The position numbers and the translations under genes were made by a program. Under the pieces are notes generated by a model, which did no database searches, was not told the origin of the DNA, and saw only the letters and a program-made list of their open reading frames with translations. Shown in pieces: positions 60,048 to 64,000 of a stretch of DNA of 64,000 bases (the stretch's first letter is position 1; every line of letters begins with the position of its first letter). The DNA is from Bog-756 sp963756515 (lineage in GTDB: Bacteria > Actinomycetota > Acidimicrobiia > Acidimicrobiales > RAAP-2): NCBI GenBank assembly GCA_963756515.1, contig CAVWNV010000007.1, forward strand, positions 124,001 to 188,000. The letters are read 5' to 3'.

Positions 60048-63000
60048 TGTTGGATGTCAACGATTTCGACCAGCTGAGGATCGGGTTGGCCACGGCCGAC
60101 TCCATTCGGGGATGGTCGAACGGCGAGGTGAAGAAGCCCGAGACCATCAACTACCGGACCCTCCGTCCGGAGAAGGACGGCCTCTTCTGCGAGAAGATCT
60201 TCGGTCCCACCAAGGACTGGGAGTGCTACTGCGGCAAGTACAAGCGGGTCCGGTTCCGGGGCATCATCTGCGAGCGCTGTGGCGTCGAGGTGACCCGGTC
60301 CAAGGTCCGCCGCGAGCGGATGGGCCACATCGAACTGGCCGCACCGGTCGTCCACATCTGGTACCTCCGCGGCACCCGGAGCTGGCTGGCCTACCTGCTG
60401 ATGGGCACCGAGGCCCGTGAGGAGCTGAAGGCCAAGCAGCTGGAGAAGGTCATCTACTTCGCCGCCAACCTGGTCACCTGGGTCGACGAGGCCAAGCGCC
60501 ACGAAGACCTACCCGACCTCGAGGCGGAGCTCCGCGTCGAGATGGCCGACATCGAGAAGAAGCGTGATCTCGAGATCGACCGCCGGTTCAAGGTGCTGGA
60601 GGGTGAGCTGGCCGACCTCGAGAAGTCCGGGGCCAAGGACACCGAGGTCAAGGCGCGGCAGCGCAATGTGGAGAAGGAGATCGCCAGCGTACGCGAGCGC
60701 TACCAGGGCGAGATCGAGTTGGCCCAGCGGGCCTTCGACGAGTTCAAGAGCCTCCACTCCCGCAAGATCCTCGAGGACGAGCTGCTCTGGCGTGAGCTGC
60801 GCATCCGGTACGAGGACTACTTCGAGGGCGGCATGGGCGCCGAGACCATCTCGCGCCTGATCGACCGGATCGACCTCGATGTCGAAGAGGTCAAGCTGCG
60901 CGAGATGATCGACGCCGCCGACGGGCGCAAGCCGCTGTCGGCCCAGCGCCGCCAGAAGGTCATCAAGCGGCTGAAGATCGTGACCGCCTTCAACCGTCGG
61001 GACGAGAACGACCGTCGGGTCAACGACCCGCGGGCCATGATCCTCGACTCGGTCCCGGTCATCCCGCCCGACCTGCGCCCGATGGTCCAGCTCGACGGCG
61101 GGCGCTTCGCCACCTCGGACCTGAACGATCTCTATCGACGGGTGATCAACCGGAACAACCGGCTGAAGCGCCTGCTCGACCTGGGCGCGCCCGAAATCAT
61201 CATCAACAACGAGAAGCGGATGCTGCAGGAGGCCGTCGACGCCCTGTTCGACAACGGCCGACGTGGCCGTCCTGTCACCGGCCCGGGAAACCGGCCGCTC
61301 AAGAGCCTGTCGGACATGCTGAAGGGGAAGCAGGGTCGGTTCCGGCAGAACCTGTTGGGCAAGCGGGTCGACTACTCCGGCCGTTCGGTGATCGTCATCG
61401 GCCCGACGCTCCAGCTCCACCAGTGCGGGCTGCCCAAGCTGATGGCCCTGGAGCTGTTCAAGCCCTTCGTCATGAAGCGGCTGGTCGATGCGGAGTACGC
61501 CCAGAACATCAAGTCGGCCAAGCGCATGGTCGAGCGGCGGCGTCCCCAGGTGTGGGACGTCCTCGAAGGTGTGATCAAGGAGCACCCGGTGCTGTTGAAC
61601 CGGGCCCCCACGCTGCACCGGCTGGGTATCCAGGCCTTCGAGCCGGTCCTCGTCGAGGGCAAGGCCATTCAGGTCCACCCGCTGGTGTGCACGGCCTTCA
61701 ACGCCGACTTCGACGGTGACCAGATGGCAGTGCACCTGCCCCTGTCGGCCGAGGCCCAGGCCGAGGCCCGCGTGCTGATGCTCTCGGCCAACAACATCCT
61801 GTCGCCGGCCACCGGTCGGCCGATCACCGTGCCCACCCAGGACATGGTCTTCGGCATCTACTACGTCACCCTTCCGGTGGAGGGGGCGAAGGGTGAGGGC
61901 CGCGTCTTCCGTCACGCCTTTGAGGTGGAGACGGCCTTCGACGCCGGGGACATCGATCTGCAGGCCAAGATCGTGGTCCGACCCGAGGCCGGTTCCCACC
62001 TGGCCCGCTCCATCGCCCTGGCCAAGGGGGCCGAACTCGACGAGGACGGCAACCTGACCGGTGTCGACGAGGACGAGCGTCTGGAGATCGAGACCACGGC
62101 CGGGCGGCTGTTCTTCAACACCGCCCTCCCCGACGGCTACCGCTATATCAACGACATCGTCGGCAAGCGCAACACCGCCATCGGCACCATCGTCGAGGAG
62201 GTCGCCGCCGGCTTCTCCAAGCGGGAGGTGGCGGCCAGCCTCGACCGGATCAAGGATCTGGGCTTCCGCTACGGAGCCCAGTCCGGGCTCACCATCTCCA
62301 TCAGCGACGTCGTCACCCCGCCGGACAAGCAGACCATCCTGGACCGCTACGAAAAAGAGGCGGAGAAGGCGGAAGCCCAGTTCAAGCGGGGCATCATCAC
62401 CGATGACGAGCGCCGCCAGAAGGAGATCGAGATCTGGACGTCGGCCAACTCCGAGGTCGGCAAGGCCATGGAGCAGTCGCTCTCCAACATCGCCTTCAAC
62501 CCGATCGACATGATGGTCGACTCGGGGGCCCGGGGGAACAGCCAGCAGATCCGCCAGATCGCCGGCATGAAGGGGCTGGTGTCCAACCCGAGGGGCGAGA
62601 TGATCCCCCGGCCGATCAAGTCGTCCTTCCGTGAGGGCCTGTCCGTCCTCGAGTACTTCATCTCGACCCACGGAGCCCGCAAGGGTCTGGCCGACACCGC
62701 CCTGCGTACCGCCGACTCCGGCTACCTGACCCGCCGCCTGGTGGACGTGGCCCAAGAGCTGATCGTCCGCGAGGACGACTGCGGTTCGACCCGGGGCATC
62801 TGGATCGAGGGCATCGTCCCCGACGGGGCCGGCAAGCGCTCGTACCTCGAGACCCGGGTGAACGGCCGGATCACGGCCGAGGCCGTCACGCTCTCGGACA
62901 AGTCGAAGATCGAGTCCGGCACCGTGCTGACCGAGGAGATCGTCAACCGTCTGCGCGACGATCCCGCCATCGACAGGGTCCGTACCCGCTCGGTGCTGAC

Positions 63001-64000
63001 CTGCGAGGCCGAGCAGGGCATCTGTGCCGCCTGCTACGGCCAGTCGCTGGCCACGGGTGAGATGATCGAGCTCGGCGAGGCCGTCGGCGTCATTGCGGCC
63101 CAGTCCATCGGTGAACCCGGCACCCAGCTCACCATGCGTACCTTCCACACCGGCGGCATCGTCGGCGAGGACATCACCCACGGGCTCCCCCGTGTGGTCG
63201 AGCTGTTCGAGGCCCGCACCCCCAAGGGTGCCGCCGTTCTGGCCCGCCACTCGGGCGTGGTGCGGGTGGAAGAGGACGAGGCCGGTCGCCACATCACCGT
63301 GGTGGCCGACGACGGCGAGGAGCACACGGTCCTGGTGGCCCAGCGGGCCCACCTCGAAGTGACCGAGGGCCAGGAGGTCGGGGCGGGCGACGCACTGGTC
63401 GAGGGCCCGAAGGATCCGAAGGAGCTCCTCGAGGTGAAGGGCATCCGCGAAACCCAGCAGTATCTGGTCGAAGAGGTCCAGAAGGTCTACCGCGACCAGG
63501 GTGTTTCCATCCACGACAAGCACATCGAGCTGATCGTGCGCCAGATGCTCCGCCGCGTACTGGTGGCGGAGCCGGGTGACGCGTCCTTCCTCCCCGGTGA
63601 ACGGGTGGACAATCGCAGCTACGCCGAGGTCAACCGGCAGCTGGTCCAGGACGGGAAGCGGCCGGCCGAGGGACGCCCCGAGCTCATGGGCATCACCAAG
63701 GCCTCGCTGGCCACGGAGAGCTGGCTGTCGGCGGCGTCCTTCCAGGAGACCACCCGGGTGCTCACCGAAGCGGCCATCGAGGGCAAGTCCGATCAGCTGT
63801 TCGGCCTCAAGGAGAACATCATCATCGGCAAGCTGATCCCGGCCGGATCGGGAATGGAGCGCTACCGCGACATCAAGCTGGAGATGCCCGGCGCCGAGGC
63901 CATGCCTTTCTGGGCCCTGGGCTCCGAGGGCGATGCCGGCACCGAGGACCTGGCCGCCTGGCTGCGGGACACCGGAGGTGACGCCACTCTGGGCGGGTTC
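60047..64000 (+). CDS. rpoC: DNA-directed RNA polymerase subunit beta' (3' end outside window)
   Basis: 1318 codons are visible and the frame is still open at the right edge. N terminus MLDVNDFDQLRIGLATADSI is typical of actinobacteria. The zinc finger begins at Cys60 (CYCGKYKRVRFRG, then CERCG). The catalytic magnesium loop NADFDGDQMAVH has its motif at residues 552-558. Bridge-helix and trigger-loop regions follow (MKGLVSNPRGEMIPRPI, SFREGLSVLEYFIS). The second zinc site has CGSTRG and CEAEQGICAACYG, followed by GEAVGVIAAQSIGEPGTQLTMRTFHTGG, here near 63080-63155. ATG 60047 shares its A with the rpoB stop, so the two are translationally coupled. Only a short tail, if any, should remain beyond the window. 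Confidence 0.97.
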   Translation, partial: MLDVNDFDQLRIGLATADSIRGWSNGEVKKPETINYRTLRPEKDGLFCEKIFGPTKDWECYCGKYKRVRFRGIICERCGVEVTRSKVRRERMGHIELAAPVVHIWYLRGTRSWLAYLLMGTEAREELKAKQLEKVIYFAANLVTWVDEAKRHEDLPDLEAELRVEMADIEKKRDLEIDRRFKVLEGELADLEKSGAKDTEVKARQRNVEKEIASVRERYQGEIELAQRAFDEFKSLHSRKILEDELLWRELRIRYEDYFEGGMGAETISRLIDRIDLDVEEVKLREMIDAADGRKPLSAQRRQKVIKRLKIVTAFNRRDENDRRVNDPRAMILDSVPVIPPDLRPMVQLDGGRFATSDLNDLYRRVINRNNRLKRLLDLGAPEIIINNEKRMLQEAVDALFDNGRRGRPVTGPGNRPLKSLSDMLKGKQGRFRQNLLGKRVDYSGRSVIVIGPTLQLHQCGLPKLMALELFKPFVMKRLVDAEYAQNIKSAKRMVERRRPQVWDVLEGVIKEHPVLLNRAPTLHRLGIQAFEPVLVEGKAIQVHPLVCTAFNADFDGDQMAVHLPLSAEAQAEARVLMLSANNILSPATGRPITVPTQDMVFGIYYVTLPVEGAKGEGRVFRHAFEVETAFDAGDIDLQAKIVVRPEAGSHLARSIALAKGAELDEDGNLTGVDEDERLEIETTAGRLFFNTALPDGYRYINDIVGKRNTAIGTIVEEVAAGFSKREVAASLDRIKDLGFRYGAQSGLTISISDVVTPPDKQTILDRYEKEAEKAEAQFKRGIITDDERRQKEIEIWTSANSEVGKAMEQSLSNIAFNPIDMMVDSGARGNSQQIRQIAGMKGLVSNPRGEMIPRPIKSSFREGLSVLEYFISTHGARKGLADTALRTADSGYLTRRLVDVAQELIVREDDCGSTRGIWIEGIVPDGAGKRSYLETRVNGRITAEAVTLSDKSKIESGTVLTEEIVNRLRDDPAIDRVRTRSVLTCEAEQGICAACYGQSLATGEMIELGEAVGVIAAQSIGEPGTQLTMRTFHTGGIVGEDITHGLPRVVELFEARTPKGAAVLARHSGVVRVEEDEAGRHITVVADDGEEHTVLVAQRAHLEVTEGQEVGAGDALVEGPKDPKELLEVKGIRETQQYLVEEVQKVYRDQGVSIHDKHIELIVRQMLRRVLVAEPGDASFLPGERVDNRSYAEVNRQLVQDGKRPAEGRPELMGITKASLATESWLSAASFQETTRVLTEAAIEGKSDQLFGLKENIIIGKLIPAGSGMERYRDIKLEMPGAEAMPFWALGSEGDAGTEDLAAWLRDTGGDATLGGF

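Overview
The window is high-GC (roughly two thirds G+C by eye), densely coded DNA from an actinobacterium. The gene order tRNA-Thr, tRNA-Met, rpmG, tRNA-Trp, secE, nusG, rplK, rplA, rplJ, rplL, rpoB, rpoC, the frequent GTG starts, a DUF3097 gene, a DUF222/HNH gene and a small acyl-CoA carboxylase epsilon-like gene all point to Actinomycetota. A deep-branching class such as Acidimicrobiia is plausible but cannot be proved from this sequence alone.

Layout. 1-6232: an acyltransferase-3 membrane protein, two tRNA-Ser genes flanking tadA, the SRP RNA gene, then dnaX-recR and a SixA-like phosphatase. 6273-14516: a DUF222/HNH endonuclease gene cut in two by a 6.7 kb integrative element. 14577-24932: an ethylmalonyl-CoA pathway island (thiolase, crotonyl-CoA carboxylase/reductase, epimerase, propionyl-CoA carboxylase beta and epsilon-like subunits, ethylmalonyl-CoA mutase, 3-hydroxybutyryl-CoA dehydrogenase) with a GIY-YIG protein embedded in it. 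25093-42877: mostly housekeeping genes (hydrolase with a repeat tail, S51 peptidase, two cyclophilins, lysC-asd, phoU, ndh, rmuC, sqdB, gltA, tesB, a GH1 glycosidase, a GtrA protein, a YajQ protein). 42922-51044: tRNA-Tyr, a long unassigned stretch, then an envelope-glycan locus (two membrane glycosyltransferases including a cellulose-synthase-like enzyme, a GH8 lipoprotein and an MptB-like mannosyltransferase). 51672-64000: tRNAs, ribosomal protein genes and rpoBC, with rpoC running off the end.

The most interesting object is the integrative element at 7637-14329. An 8-bp direct repeat (GACAATCT) marks both ends. Removing the element at that repeat joins the two gene fragments into one uninterrupted 516-codon reading frame across the HNH active site. 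The element carries a large serine recombinase next to the left end, an HUH-type replication initiator, an HTH protein, an ECF-like sigma factor overlapping a membrane-anchored PASTA-like protein, and, next to the right end, an ATPase/HNH pair that looks like a Septu-type (PtuA/PtuB) anti-phage system. I see no conjugation or capsid gene. It therefore reads as a small, self-replicating or satellite-like defence island that inserts into a conserved motif of a host HNH gene family.

Other points deserving attention: rplK has an apparent one-base frameshift after its seventh codon; an alpha/beta hydrolase has an N-terminal run of 24 nine-base repeats encoding Ala-Thr-Lys; L33 lacks one of the four zinc cysteines; and an L10-type autoregulatory leader precedes rplJL.
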